Shown here one piece after another: positions 36,801 through 51,132 of a stretch of 64,000 nt of DNA. The stretch comes from Typha latifolia (lineage: Eukaryota; Streptophyta; Magnoliopsida; Poales; Typhaceae), in assembly GCA_019914945.1 (NCBI GenBank), contig CM034103.1:13916785-13980784 (forward strand). Reading direction: 5' to 3'. A program made the position numbers and the translations under genes. Numbering within the stretch: position 1 is the first letter of the stretch; the number at the start of each line of letters is the position of its first letter. The notes beneath the pieces were generated by a model, which was not told the origin of the DNA, made no database searches, and saw only the letters and a program-made list of their open reading frames with translations.

Positions 36801-37549
36801 TTCCTTTTGTTTTTTCTCTTGGCTTACATTGGAATCGCACAGACCTTTTTTGACCCAAACCCCTCATTCTTTCACTAACAAATCACAGAATCCAACAACA
36901 GTCAGTCTCTTAGGAATCCTGAATGAGATCCAAGCTTTTATATGTGCTCTAAACCCCAGAAGGAAAGCAACTAAATAGGCACACTAAAGAATGACAAGGC
37001 CCTCCATTGCTTTTGTTTCTCTTTTTTCCCTCTCACGAGAGTTCTCCATTTCAATCAAAAGCAACGAGGATAGGACCCAATTCCAAAGCCCTCATAAACT
37101 GAAATCTCAGTTCTGTCCTTTGTAAGATAAAAGCAATTTTTCGATTGACAAAATTCTTATCTTGCTGCCGCTCCCTTTATGATGATATTTTATTTATTTC
37201 TTGGCATACAGAGTACGCGTATACCCTCAAGGTCGACGAGAAGAGCGACGTCTACAGCTTCGGGGTCGTTCTCCTAGAGCTGATCACCGGGCGGAAGCCG
37301 GTCGGCGACTTCGGGGAGGAAGGACTAGACATAGTGCAATGGGCAAGGTTGAGTACTAATTGGAGCAAGGAAGGGGTGGTGAAGATCTTAGACAGGAGGC
37401 TAAGCAATGTCCCCCTGGATGAGGCCATGCAGGTGTTCTTTGTGGCGATGCTCTGCGTTCAAGAACACAGCGTTGAGAGGCCCACCATGAGAGACGTTGT
37501 TCAAATGTTAGAGCAAGCCAAGCAATCGTACAACCTCCGTGCTCGTTGA
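33786..37549 (+). CDS. BAM3: Leucine-rich-repeat receptor kinase, BAM3-like
   Basis: Plasma-membrane receptor kinase of the CLAVATA1/BAM (LRR-XI) group; Arabidopsis BAM3 perceives CLE45 in protophloem. Two exons, 33786-36408 and 37212-37549, joined in the codon for the Glu of the APE motif, give 986 residues. Order: signal peptide (1 to about 28, Leu-rich), LRR N-terminal cap with CSWSGIQCD, about twenty LRRs, one membrane segment (about 649-668, [18 protein letters not shown]), then a cytoplasmic kinase. Kinase motifs are intact: [11 protein letters not shown] near 707, Lys730 in VAVKRI, HRD at 826-828 (an RD kinase), DFG at 846-848, and GSYGYIAPE across the junction. The C-terminal [10 protein letters not shown] resembles BAM3 more than BAM1/2. 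The single intron at this kinase position is normal for the group. Assignment to BAM3 rather than another LRR-XI member is by memory of motifs. Confidence 0.93.
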
Positions 37550-39937
37550 TCTGAGTCGATACGAATTGTTTCTTCTGTGAGCTCATCTGGGAAGGGGAAA
37601 CTAGGGAAAGAGTGGTGCTAAGGATGAGGGGAGGGGTGTTTTGGTCAAAACATGTAAATGGGATTTTGGATATGGATTTGACTTTTGAGTGTGTGTGTGT
37701 GTGTGTAGCTTTTGTAAGATTAAGTTAAATATGGGGTGCCTTTTAAAAAAATGTTCCTTTTTTTTTGGTAGAAAGACTCTGTGACAGATTATATTTATTG
37801 CATCTCTTTTGTTATCATAACACTCTATTTTGACTATATAAAGTCTTTTTCTCTTCTATTATTTATAAATGAAGCCAGCCACACTTTATCCTCGATAGAT
37901 AGATCTAATCTAGGACAAACAGAAAAGCTAGTTTTCAAATTCAAGCACTAAAGTTGTTGTATCTATGCAAATGAACTACGGAAGAAATATTTTACTTTTT
38001 TATTTTGCTGGATTTTGAATAAATTGTATTTAACCTTAAATTACTAGTAGATAAAAAGAAAAGAAGAATAAAAAAAACAGAGATAAAAGTAAGTTCAAGA
38101 TGAATGCTGCCTCTTCTTATTCCCACAATGCATCATAGTGGAGTGTGCTCAAATCTAGGTGCAGATTCAGTGGTGAATGGCGATGCACCATGGCATGGTT
38201 CAGTCCCTTTCATCTCCAACAAAAGCAAAAGTGGCAGGGAGAGGGAAGAGGAGAAGCAAAGAAACTAGAAAAAAAAAGAAAGAAAGAAAAGGATTGGGGC
38301 AGAGACACTTGCTTCAAAAGTGCTCTTCTTTGCTTGCCAATAATGACAACATTATATGCAGATGGTAGCTTCCGAGGCTGGAAAACTTAAAAGAAGAGAA
38401 AATTTCCTACCAAGTTTGACCAAAATCTATGAATCCAAGAGCTTAGCTTGTATAATACTGTGATAAAGGAATTCAAATTGAGCATGTATGTATGCTGCTG
38501 AGAAAATATATGAAAGGTTATTTTAAATAAATAAGAAAGCATAGTTTTCATAATAATAGATCGCGGCCAATGAGTTTAAATTAGCTGTCGATTTAAATAA
38601 AAGTATAATGCGAAATATTTTATATATATTTCAAATATATATAATAAAAAGATTGCAATCTTATGAGATCATTCAGGAGGCAACTGCAAGTTTGCAGTAT
38701 TCGGCACCTTATCCAAAGGACGTCGCATTATGAGTGGAGTTGTAGTTTGCCTGAAATGCCCCCGCCCGGTGCCAAAACGGAAGCCATATTTTATGGCCGT
38801 TGCCGGAAATGTAAGGAAAGACAACAATGATGATGTTTGTTTACAGCTAAACGACAGAGATTCTGGGACGATGGATTCATATCATAATAGGATCCGGATG
38901 GTTTTGTTTTCTTCTTGTCATCTATCTTGTTTTTATCATGATATATAATGTAGATACTATCTATCAATTATAATGTACTTCTTTTTCTTCTTCTTATCAA
39001 TTAGTTATCTGATATAGTATTAGAATTAGATTTATAAGTGGATGTGCAAGGGATATATATATTATGTATTAACATAAGGGAAAGATAAAATCTTAGACAA
39101 CTAAACACACTCTTGTGAGAGGATTATTATCATCTTTTATTAGATTACTTTCAACTAGATAAAAAGCTAATTATTTTCAGTACATAAGTTGGATGACTAT
39201 GATTTAAACTCGTAATGTTTCTCATATTAGATGGGATCCCAATTATTTGTGTTACCATATCAACTGCAGCAATGCATAATTATAGGATGCCTATGATTGT
39301 AAAATGCATACTACTAGTTCCCTAGACTGAGGCTATCTTCTCGCATACTTCCATCCAGTGTTTCTTTTGAGTTTGTCTCAATTCAATGTACTGTATCATA
39401 CTCGTGAATCATCATAAAAAGTGGACAACAGTGAAGTGATTGAGAGGTAACACTTCCTTTCCTTTCCTTTTTTTTTTTTAATCTTTTCTTTTCTGTTCTA
39501 CTTGAGTATATACTTTATAAACTGCAATCCAGTAGGACGCAGTTTGTGGTTTTAATCCAACTGAAGTAGAAAAGTTTTTATTTGAATTGGAGCAATTCTA
39601 CATTTCGTACCCAATATTTCTACTATTTATAATAAACCTTAGACGAATTATATATATATATATATATTACAGTCCAAAATGCTCGCAGTCTAATACTGAG
39701 TGGGGACTTAAAAAGAGGGGGAATCTTGTTCTCTAGAGATGGGTCAATGACAACAGGCGAAAGATTCAGAAAGGAAGATGTGCGAGAACATGGGGCGCGC
39801 AGTGGGTTCTTGATCCGGAACAGAAGACAAAATAAAGATCTTTTTGTTAAGGGATATAAGGATACTTAGATTATCTGAATTATCATCATTTTATATATTA
39901 CTCTTTGAAACTTCTTTTTTTTTAGATAGACTCTTTT

Positions 39938-40336
39938 CTTTCAACTATTAAAAATATTCTAAATGCTTTAGCTTTATGTTATCTTTTATAATACAATAAT
40001 GCAAGGTATGAAATAAATAAAATAAAGATTTAATTATATTTTAACTCATATATTTTGATTCTATATTGCTATAAATATCTCTTAGACTTTTAAAAAGCTA
40101 TAATTAAATACATATATTAGCTTTCTGTGAGTTAAAACTTACATGTAAAACAGATGAACCGTTATTTTTAAATAGACTAAATTATTCTTATAAAGGTAAA
40201 AAAGATATTTTTTGAATAATTTTATCTTTATCTCTTACGTTAGACTGAACTACAAAAAATCTTTTCCTCTTCTTTCTCAAGTCATTTTCTTCCTCAGGCC
40301 TTAAGTTTCATACCTTGCATTCTTTAAAGTTGAAAG
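39938..40336. repeat. Inverted-repeat element A (MITE-like)
   Basis: The arm 'aatgcaaggtatgaaa' (39998-40013) recurs as its reverse complement at 40306-40321. The outer 'ctttcaac' (39938-39945) recurs inverted near 40329-40336. It encloses about 400 bp of AT-rich DNA with no coding content. The end points and any target duplication are unclear. Confidence 0.5.
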
Positions 40337-40636
40337 TTCCGGATGAGAGTGTCGAATTAAAGAGGAAGAAGAGGAGAAGAAGAAAGAAAGAATATAGGAT
40401 GAGAAGTGGAAAAAGGAGAGAAAGCAGGTTAAGAGTAAATGAGTAATTTTTAGTTATAAGCTAATAAAATTTAAATTTTATTTTCAACAATAGAAGAATA
40501 GAAAGGTAATTTTAAGATATCTAGTAGTGACCTCTAATAGATTATAGCTTTTTAAAAGTCTAGAAAAATATATTTGTACGCTTTTAATTATAGTACATGA
40601 GTCAAAGTGATATTAAGAGTAAAGTGTAATTACACC
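40031..40636. repeat. Inverted-repeat element B (foldback, MITE-like)
   Basis: A perfect 22-bp inverted pair ('tagacttttaaaaagctata' plus two bases) lies at 40083-40104 and 40541-40562. It is embedded in longer imperfect arms of roughly 75-90 bp (40031-40104 against 40541-40633, both containing 'taattaca/tatttta' type ends). It overlaps element A, which suggests one inserted into, or was rearranged with, the other. Confidence 0.6.
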
Positions 40637-41384
40637 TAAATAACTTATTAAGCATCCATAGCTTTTAAAACTGCAGCTTATGCTACCAATGACAGCCTAA
40701 CTAGCAAGAGTTCAGTCAGAATTTATCACCATAAGAGACCACTTACAGCTTTAAATGCCATCAAACATTAACATAAAAGCAACAAGAAAACTGGAGATCT
40801 CAATGGCAATACACGAAGAACATTTGGCAGTTTCAGAAAGATTCTGAACAAGAAAAAAAATAAAGGCAGAGATTAAAAAAAAAAAAGTCCCACGAGTAGC
40901 AGAATTTGTCTTTTTCCTTTACTTTTCTTGATTTCCTTTATGAAATTTTACATGGAACGCTGTTCTGTGCGCAATGTCTTGGAATTCAATCATATAATAA
41001 GCTAAAAGGAGAATAAAAATTAACTTGGACTTCCATCTGGAAAGATGGGAAGCCCAAGCCTACCAAATGACATGACAATCCACCAACGCACCAAATTATC
41101 AATTGTGCGGAAGGTGACTAACATCTTCCCCAGACAAAATCAGAAACACTAAAGTTTGAAAGAATCAGCTGGTACAAGATCCCTGCAACTCTTGTCATTT
41201 GCTCGCAGGTAAGCACCTTAAAAGGCTCGTCCCAATCATTGAACACTTGCTCATGGGAAGATCTCCTCATAGACTTATTTTTTAATTCCCTGTGGCATAT
41301 CCCTATACATGGTTATAGGATGGCACCTTCCTGTCCCAACCAATGAATTTACCAGTTCAGCTGACAGCATTATTCCTTCTAAGG

Positions 41385-44300
41385 TCATCCCTTCGGGGAA
41401 ATGTCAGTAGGAAGCTCTTCAGGATTGCTAGCAGCGAGCTCTTTTAAATGAGGACTAGCAGGTTTGATCTTCAGATCACCTAGCTTTTCTACTTGATCCG
41501 ACTTGTCATCTTTTGGCTGGACAAAAGAAAAATAAAAATGTTAGCAACTTGGAATAGAACGTGTGATGTTATGCTAGTAAACAAGAAATAACATTCAACT
41601 TTCGGATAGAATGTCACTAACTCCACCGTGCTATGATTTACTTCAGTCATGCAATGTGAACTCATTTTAATGCTAAAAGTGTTTCTAAAGAGTCTTGCTA
41701 ACTACAATGCAAGGGCCCATTCCACTGCTAAATGGGTTGTCCTCTGCACGAGGCATTCTTACAAATGAAATGTAGAGAGGGGAAGATCTATGCAGCCTTG
41801 TTGACTCATAATTTTCTCTAAAAGCTCAAGTTGTTAAAGAATGACAATTCTAATCATTTACGTTTTCACATTCTGCTCTGCCTGTCTAATATAGAAATAT
41901 TTTAGTAGACTCAATGCGTATTGAATTTAAGGTGTGGAGATCTAGATTTTAATAGATAGATAGGCAGGGCAAGATTTGAATATGACCACCTTCTCCGATA
42001 CCATATTAAGTCACAATTATTCTTAAAAAGCTTATATCTCTCATGGAGAGGCAGGTAGGCATTCACTCCACTGCCACGACTAAAATTTGGCATAGCTTGT
42101 ATCAAGCAATTATGTTATTTGTGATCAGATAAAGTTCAGATGACAAGATAAATCTTACCAGCGACAGCTCCAAATTTGGAGTAGATATTTTGCCTCTTTT
42201 ATCCTGCAATGCTTTCTGCCTACTCTCATAAAAATCAAAGTCATCCAATATCGAAGTTTTGACCGAGTAGTTCTTAAAGATGCTTAACATCTCAGTTCCT
42301 TGGGAAAATCTAACCTGATATATCATAGCATTTAAGTTTGATTAGCAGAATGGAGACGTACCAATATAAATATATGCAGGAGAATTACGAAAGGTGATCA
42401 AGCATATAAAAAGAACAGAACTGCAGATGGCATATAGTAGGTTCAGAACATTTAAATGTCAAGCAACAACTAAATCATAACTTCAACCCTGAAATCCTGC
42501 AGGAAAATTGTAAGAAAGATTGCACCAACCTAAATGTGTCTCTTCTATCTTAAGAACATCTGACCTGAATCTTCAATTAATAGTTAGGAAGACAATTTTA
42601 TTACCTTGAAAGAATACATAGATTACGTTCAATATATTTAGTTATCCAAAGTATTGTTGGCTTTCTTATTGTTCTTATGCTAATTTCTGCAAAGGCCGCA
42701 CTTTAATGCAACTAAACGATCTAGAAAATCTGCAAATTTGAGAATACACATAACACCTTTGAAGAACAAAAGAATCAAACCTGCAGCAAATACCTTTGAA
42801 TTTTTAAGGCAAGACTTCCTAATTGCTTGTAAAGCATCTGAGAAAAACACTACTTGACACCTAACTACATTATTCTTTACATGAAGTACCTCTTGCGTGT
42901 CTCTGCTGCTTGTGACAGGCTTATTCTCATTGTTCTCCAATATTATGTGGCGAAAATGTAGATTAGGGAGGTCTTTAATTATGTGCCACTTTACTGGGAA
43001 GAACCCCTTCCATTTGTCTTGTTGCCAAAATTCCATACTCTTGCTGAAATCTACTGCACCAGTCATTTCAGCAACACCACAGAACTGACCACTTGCATTG
43101 ACCTGGCCATGAAGATTGTGACAGTAAATAGAATGCAATTAAACACACAGTTAATAAATTTAATGCACCCTATCTTGCCACTAATTGTATTTTGTTCATC
43201 CTTGATTACTTGGAGATACAGAATGAAAGATAAAAGCATCCTCAGTATACAATTGGCGACATACTAAATCAAATTCAAATTTACAATAGTTTAACTTAGT
43301 TTAAAAATAAATCTGTGCAAAGAATGGGTTGGGGCGGATTTGGATTGGGCCCAGTTTCAAGCCTGATTATTTTGAAAAGGCCCAAGTCCCACCCGACTAG
43401 ATATAATTTTAATTACTTCAGGCCCAAGTCCAGTCCATTGGCATATGAGAGAGCTCGATCCCAACCTGATGACCCGATCAAATAAGCTTTACAAATTTCT
43501 ACTGTAGACATTTAGATATATAATTAGATTTTAATATATATATAATACATAAATTGTAGAAAATATATAATAGTGGGTCGGTCGGGTCGGGTATATGAAA
43601 ATGTCATCAAGCCCAAACACAACTTGAAGCTCAATCAGGCTTAAACATTTTGGTCCGGCCTGGCCCATTGGGTCAAAGGAATTTGACCCAACTCGGGTAA
43701 AAATGGATCAGGCTGGTTGAGTTGAGCAGGCTGAGCTACTCATTCTCAGATCTATCCAAAACACATGTAAATATAAGCAGTATAGGCTTTGAAGTATCAA
43801 GTATCACAGTATCAGGTGCTATGTAGATGTTATATGGCAAACATTACTCAAGTATTTGTTTACTACTCTCTAATGATTCAAGGGCTAGATTGGCAAAGGT
43901 TACCAAAATATATTGGTTTACTGCTTTCTAATGATCAAAGGACAAATTTCCAGTTTTCAAATAAAAATAATATTTAAGTATTTAATTTTATTTGATCGCC
44001 ATTCTCGATCTGATAACTAGGAGGCATGCAGTTTCCAAGTAATGAAATGTATTTGGAAAAATAACAATAATGTACAGATCATGTTAACTATTAATCCTCT
44101 AAAGGGATTAGTATACTTACTGAAAAGAAGAGAAACACAGGACATTTGGCACCCTTTTCTGCTGTCTTCTGCTGTGCTACTTTAAAAGCATGGTCAAGCC
44201 TTTTATTTCCATTAGGAGTGCTTGCCCAAACATTGTACTTAATGCTCTTGTGAATATCATCTTCGCTGTACGATTTAATCACAAAAAATAAAGCATGTTC

Positions 44301-46821
44301 ATACTTAGTCGGGAAATCTGGAATGTTGTATTCATCCTTGCTCACTGCACTAGGTGAGGTTGCAATATTGTCATTCTTCTCAACTCCTGGTGATCCAACA
44401 ACATCAGCCAAAGAGTTCCAACCCTTTTTAGGTCCATTCGTTCTTGGACCACCATTTAGTTCATTTAGCATGTTCATGCCATCAACTCCATTTAGCTTGC
44501 TTCTTACTTCTAGCTTCTCGCCACTTTCCCATTTTCTGCCATTTTGTTTCAAATTTATGGAACTATTTGGATCGAGATGTCCTCCCTTTTCTTGGTTAGA
44601 ATACAAAGGGAACTTGTTTACTGCGAGATAACCTCTGGATAGAACAGTACCAGCAGCCTAAAACCAGTAATATCAAGAAACTATTGAAAATGTGCAGCAA
44701 GTATATTTTAAACTTCAAAGTTTTCCAAATTCAGGGTGACAAATAACATGCATTATACATTTAAAAAGTAGTGTACTACCTTATCAACAGGCTTCGAAGT
44801 CTGGTTGTGTATAGCAGAAGTCGCTAACATGTCTAGCGCTGGTGAGGATCCTTTCATTTCTGTAGATTTTGAGGCTGGCAAAACTTTTGATGCAGTACTT
44901 TTATGGCTATTAGAAGAGAATTTCGGCATGGCAGTAGATTTTGTTGAATCTCGACTTATTGCATTACCTTGAAAGCTGTCCACATAAAGAAGCATTGGGT
45001 CCCACGGGAAGGCATGAATCAGCTCAGGCCCATAGGCAACTGGTTGTGCGACAAGTCCTGGAGAAATAATGGGTTGTGGAAATATTGGACTTGGGTGATA
45101 TGTCTGTTGTCCAAAGTACTGTCCCTCAAAACCAATGGCTGGTCCTGGCAAGAATGGATTATAGGGTGCGTATGCAGCTTCAAATCCAGGCACAAAGTTG
45201 ACAACTGATCCATTCTCTGCTTGAACAACCTGCAATGACAAAAGCATACATTACTATTACTCGCTAGTGCATGTATACAGACTTTGCCTTCAGAGACGCA
45301 TGTAGATGCAACCCATGCCCGTATCTAGCCATGCAATATAGAACTAGAAGATCTTAGATACCAAGCTTACATGTAACAAAGGTATTAAACAAATCAAAAT
45401 GACTAGAACTCTTTCATGCATACACATATAGAACTAGAACGTCCTAGACACCAAGTTTACATAAAACACAGATAATGAACTAGAATAACTTGAACTCTCT
45501 CTTGCAGATCCACTACCTTCCTAAAGATGTTTGTCTGCATCAAGCAGTTAAAATGCATGTGTTTGACAATTAAAAGACTTGGTTCTAAGGTATCTTGAAT
45601 GCCTGAATCTTCTCCTTGGGTAACAGAAAAAACGTGTTCAACAGACATTTTGCCATATTATCATTGACTTCCATGACAGATCTAGTAAGATGGAAAAGAA
45701 AACAATCAAGGGCAAGTATGATATTATATGATGAAAACGATGTCTGAGCTTCCTGGCCCAAGAATAATCAACTGAAAAGCAAGATGATGCCCCGAGACCA
45801 AAAATAGATGACTAAAAAAATCCAACAACAGATATAATATTTACAAACATACCGATTGGTAAATTTGCAAGCCGTCAGCCGGAACAAAGTAACTCTTGTC
45901 ATTCCATTCTCCAGATGGAACTCTGAATCCTGCAACTACTCTGACATCAGAATGGTGTCTATCTGCATAAAATGTGCAACTGTAGATATGAATCAAAAGC
46001 AGACCTGGATAATAGTATCCATAGTAGTACACCCCCTGCTCGCCCATCAGGACCTCTTGGTCTACCTCACATTCTTTGATGCTACTTGCTGCATCAGCAG
46101 TGGAGACGCATGATGTTGCATCCGAAGGGCTTGCATCTTTTGAAGCAGACTAGACACAATGAGAACATAGCATATATCAGACAGCAGGGGCCAAAAAGGA
46201 TCCAATTACACTATAAAAATGCAAGTTTTTGTGAGAGAAAATTAATGCAATAGGATTAACAGAAAAAAGAAAACAATGTAGTATTAACCGCTGCTAATAC
46301 CAAGTTGAAATCGCTTGCTTTTGAAGAGGGGTCTATCTTCAAATTCTTTATCGCAACTTCTATAGCTGGATAAACAAAGTCAAGGCTCACATATTATAAA
46401 ATAATGAGTTGCTGGCATATCGATTGGCATTAAAAATGAATCAAATTAAGGTAACATAATGCACAATCTTTTGCAATCTCAAATATCCTCAATTTCCTCT
46501 TGCCAGAATGATTAAATATAATATTCAAAATATAATCTGGAAGAAAAACATGTAATGGAAGACAAAAAAAATAAATGAATAAAAATAAACATCCAATTAA
46601 ACACTAATTTATTAAAATTAGGACGATCTCATATGAGAAATTCGCTAAATCCCACTATCATAAGCAGTCCACAAGTATCTAAAAAACCTTCATCAAATCG
46701 CTTATATTGAAAATAGCCACGGATAACATGAAGGATAGCTGAAGCAGTGAAGCGACAATAAAAAGGAATCGATCAAATAAAGCAACAGGATACGCCTCTC
46801 TTGGTTCGCAGCTGCATCCAT
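41385..46821 (-). CDS. YTH-domain m6A reader (ECT family)
   Basis: Reader of N6-methyladenosine in mRNA, like Arabidopsis ECT proteins in the cytoplasm. Nine coding exons on the minus strand: 46821-46794, 46365-46289, 46149-46005, 45929-45853, 45229-44780, 44657-44121, 43102-42890, 42314-42159 and 41516-41385. They splice in phase to 604 residues. The N-terminal 360 residues are disordered and Tyr/Pro/Ser-rich (YYYGYYYPG, then PYNPFLPGP), as in ECT proteins. The YTH domain spans about 368-510: [20 protein letters not shown], then [14 protein letters not shown], then [21 protein letters not shown]. The three cage Trp residues are W403, W464 and W469. The C-terminal tail is acidic/Lys-rich and ends SPKG. 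The exon 1 donor (C|GTATCC) is the least certain junction. A 75-bp intron between exons 3 and 4 is very short but closes the frame. Confidence 0.93.
43310..43755. repeat. GGGTC/GACCC-rich palindromic repeat in a YTH intron
   Basis: Within the intron between exons 6 and 7, a block richer in GC than its surroundings alternates 'ggcccaagtcc', 'gggtcgggtcggg' and 'ggcccattgggtc' phrases on both strands. This looks like a non-autonomous transposon remnant. I cannot define termini. Confidence 0.4.
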
Positions 46822-49500
46822 GAGATCGCACCACAGATCCCCGCAGAAGAACCCTTCGTTTCTTGCCTCCTCCAGCTCGAAGAGAGAGCTCCTCGCGATA
46901 CCCTCACTCCGGTCGCCGGCGATCGGGCGATCGCGGATGTAACTCGAAGCTGGAAGCGCGCGGAGGCGAGGAGACAAAAGATGAACGGCCAACAAGCTCC
47001 CACGAAACCTTTCAGGACACGATCCGACGGCTAAAGACGCTTCGCGCTCCCCCCAATTAGCGTGGTTCCTGTCCGTCGTTTGCCTTGCGGGGCATCTACA
47101 TTCTTATTGAGTTGGGGTGGGGAGGGGGGTTATTCTGGTGATCCTCAGGAACACCTAAGCTCCCAAATAGAACATTAGAAGCCCTTCTTATGCTGTTATG
47201 CACGAATAACACATTAGTTATTCGCAAGTGGTAATCAATAGATAGTTAGCTAATATGAGACGGAAGTGTATAAATTATATGTACTTGATTACTGTTGCTT
47301 GTTTAGATTTTGTCTTTTTTGGATGGAGTCGGGTAACGTACACTGCTTTTGATGAGTAGTATATATATCCGATACATTTAAATTGGGTAAAGGTCAAGCA
47401 TAGTAGTGTATGTATGACTTTTTTTTTTTGAGTAAAAGCCCGTAGGCACTCCCGAATCGGATGTTGGTATAGCTTTTAGTGGTGAAGAATTTGGTACTCC
47501 CAGTAGTGCTACTTGGAAAACAAAGAAGTGGTTGGTGATAGAGATGAGATGGAATCATCAAACCATGCATAGGAGTAGGACCACATATTTTTTAAATATG
47601 TTTATGTTTTTATTGAGGGAAAGATTGTAGAAGGCACAAATGTCGTTCATCTATTGAAGATGACATGATACACAGACTGAGAAAGAAAAGGAAATTACAA
47701 CGATGATCATTTGACACCAGATTTATAATTGGATGTAATATTAGAATAACATAACAATAATTAAAAAAAAAATAGTCTATATAAGGACAATAGGTTTAAA
47801 GTTAGCATGCAGTTATGTTATAATCCAACAGTTTAAGGCATATAAACTTGTAAAACCTAAAATGTCGAAGAAAAATTCTCGACTTATGACAATAGAAACA
47901 CAAATTTGACGTGCCCGAAGAGGTAAAGTCATAGCCTCCAATGATGAACTCTAAAATTGCTCAAGGCACAAAGAGGAATTCGAGTACTCAACAATAAATG
48001 TGAGATTGCAACTAGCATATCACAACAAGCAGTGAGAGATGTGGTGAAAAAAGGTATCAAACATTAGAGACAATAGAAATGATGTAAGAAAACTAGATGA
48101 TTAAAATCTATTAAGGTGGCGACAAAGGGGAGCGGCGATGGGTTAGAGATGATGAGTGTGCGGGTGGAAGAGAGGTGGGAACAGTGTATTCGAGAAAGAG
48201 TCGAAGATGAAGAACGATGAGAGGTTGTCCATGTAACTATAAATATTGGAAGAGAGATGAAAAATACAACATGAGTAGTTATTTTATTACACCCTTTTAA
48301 GCAACAAAAGAAGAGTTGTATAATAATAAAGTGTGATATGATACAATTAATAAGCTATCGAGTTGTATGGATGATTAATTGTTACTTAAATTTAATGCAG
48401 TCCATATAGCATATGAGTTGCTTTCGAATTATTTATTAGTGCGAAGCGACATATTCCGTCTCTACGCAAAAGCTTGCTTATGGAAGAAGAATTCGAATCG
48501 GAGCTTCTCCAATGGAAGGCTCCGAACCGCGAAGTGACTTTTGGCGGGGGGCCCACTCTGGGCCATCTTAAATTACACATTTGACATTTGACATTTGCCG
48601 TACGATATTCCACGACGTGTCGCAGCCTTAGTGGTTCAACTATGAGCTTCATATTGAGTATGGTCCATCGACCATCCAACCACTGAGTTGGTATGGATAT
48701 TTCCAATGATTGTTATGGAACGAGATCCGTGTACCACTTTGCTTTGCGTTGGATTGGATTGGATTGGCCAAATTTTGACACCTAGTAATTCCAGTCCAAC
48801 AATAGACCTCGGTATTGCAGTTAGGAAAGAAATTTCAATAACTTTTTTTATTTTTATTTTTCCAAGAATTTAAATAATTTAATTGGTGAATAAAAATAAA
48901 ATGTGAAGTGTATTCAACTCATACCTTCGTTTTTTTTTTGTGCCTTTCTCGCGGTAATCCAATCGGTATTGGTGGTTTTGTGTCCGTTTTTTACTTTTTG
49001 TTAGTTTCTCTCCTGAATATCTCCATGTTTATCTTACAGTTTATTTAGTTTTTTTTTTTTACATATTATCTAAATAGGAATGTAAATCAGACCAACCTAA
49101 GCAAGTTAGCTCTGATTTGATTCAAAATTAATTTTAAGCCTAATTTAAAGTTCATGCTCAACTCAATTCAAATCGAACCTAAACCTGAATAGAATTTATG
49201 TTGAATAGAGCTCGAGCTTCAAAATCTTAAACCAATTTAAAAATTATTTAATATATAATATTAATAAATATTATATTTGAGTCAGCTCTAGCTTAAGATC
49301 GACTCAAAATTTAAATCAAGTCCAACAATAAAACTTAGGCCTTGGGCCATATCTTCTTTTGTCGGCCTTTTTTTAATGAATATTCTCGGCCCATTAAAAC
49401 CTCATAAGGGCTTCATTGATCCATTGATCCGACGGCTATAAACATATTTACGTACACCATATCGAACGGCTAAGACTTAGCAGAATCGTCCTAGGCTCCC
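46822..49500. other. Intergenic between YTH and RPL37a genes
   Basis: The left end is the GC-rich 5' UTR and promoter of the YTH gene (to about 47,050). The remainder is AT-rich with no recognised gene. A stretch at about 49080-49330 repeats phrases of the 'aatcaagtccaa / gagctcgagctt' kind, resembling a degenerate dispersed repeat. Confidence 0.5.
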
Positions 49501-49585
49501 AAAACCCTAACCTTGAATCGTATAAAAGGGAAATGTCAAGCGCAACATGGGGCTTGCTCGTCCGATTCTAGGGTTTGGTGTGAAG
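49384..49585 (+). promoter_or_regulatory. RPL37a promoter: site II-like and telo boxes
   Basis: GGCCCATTA at about 49389 (a site II-type TGGGCC element on the reverse strand), a telo box AAACCCTAA at 49502-49510, TATA-like GTATAAAAGGG at about 49520-49530, and an inverted telo box CTAGGGTTT at about 49568-49576. This combination is typical of plant ribosomal-protein and other growth-related genes. Confidence 0.75.
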
Positions 49586-49628
49586 GAAGTCATCGCCGTC
49601 TAGCGATCATCTCCTGCCCCCTTAAGCG

Positions 49629-51132
<1,504 letters not shown>

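Larger units (their letters stand above)
37550..41384. other. Long intergenic stretch, repeats but no gene seen
   Basis: Contains a GT microsatellite (about 37690-37706), an AT run (about 39648-39668) and interleaved inverted repeats (39938-40636). The right end is the 3' side of the YTH gene. Small open frames (81 codons at 38145, 72 codons at 38730) have no recognisable motif. Confidence 0.55.

Noticed and set aside
38145..38948. Small plus-strand open frames as a possible gene
   Set aside because: No recognised domain, purine-run composition, and no matching splice structure.
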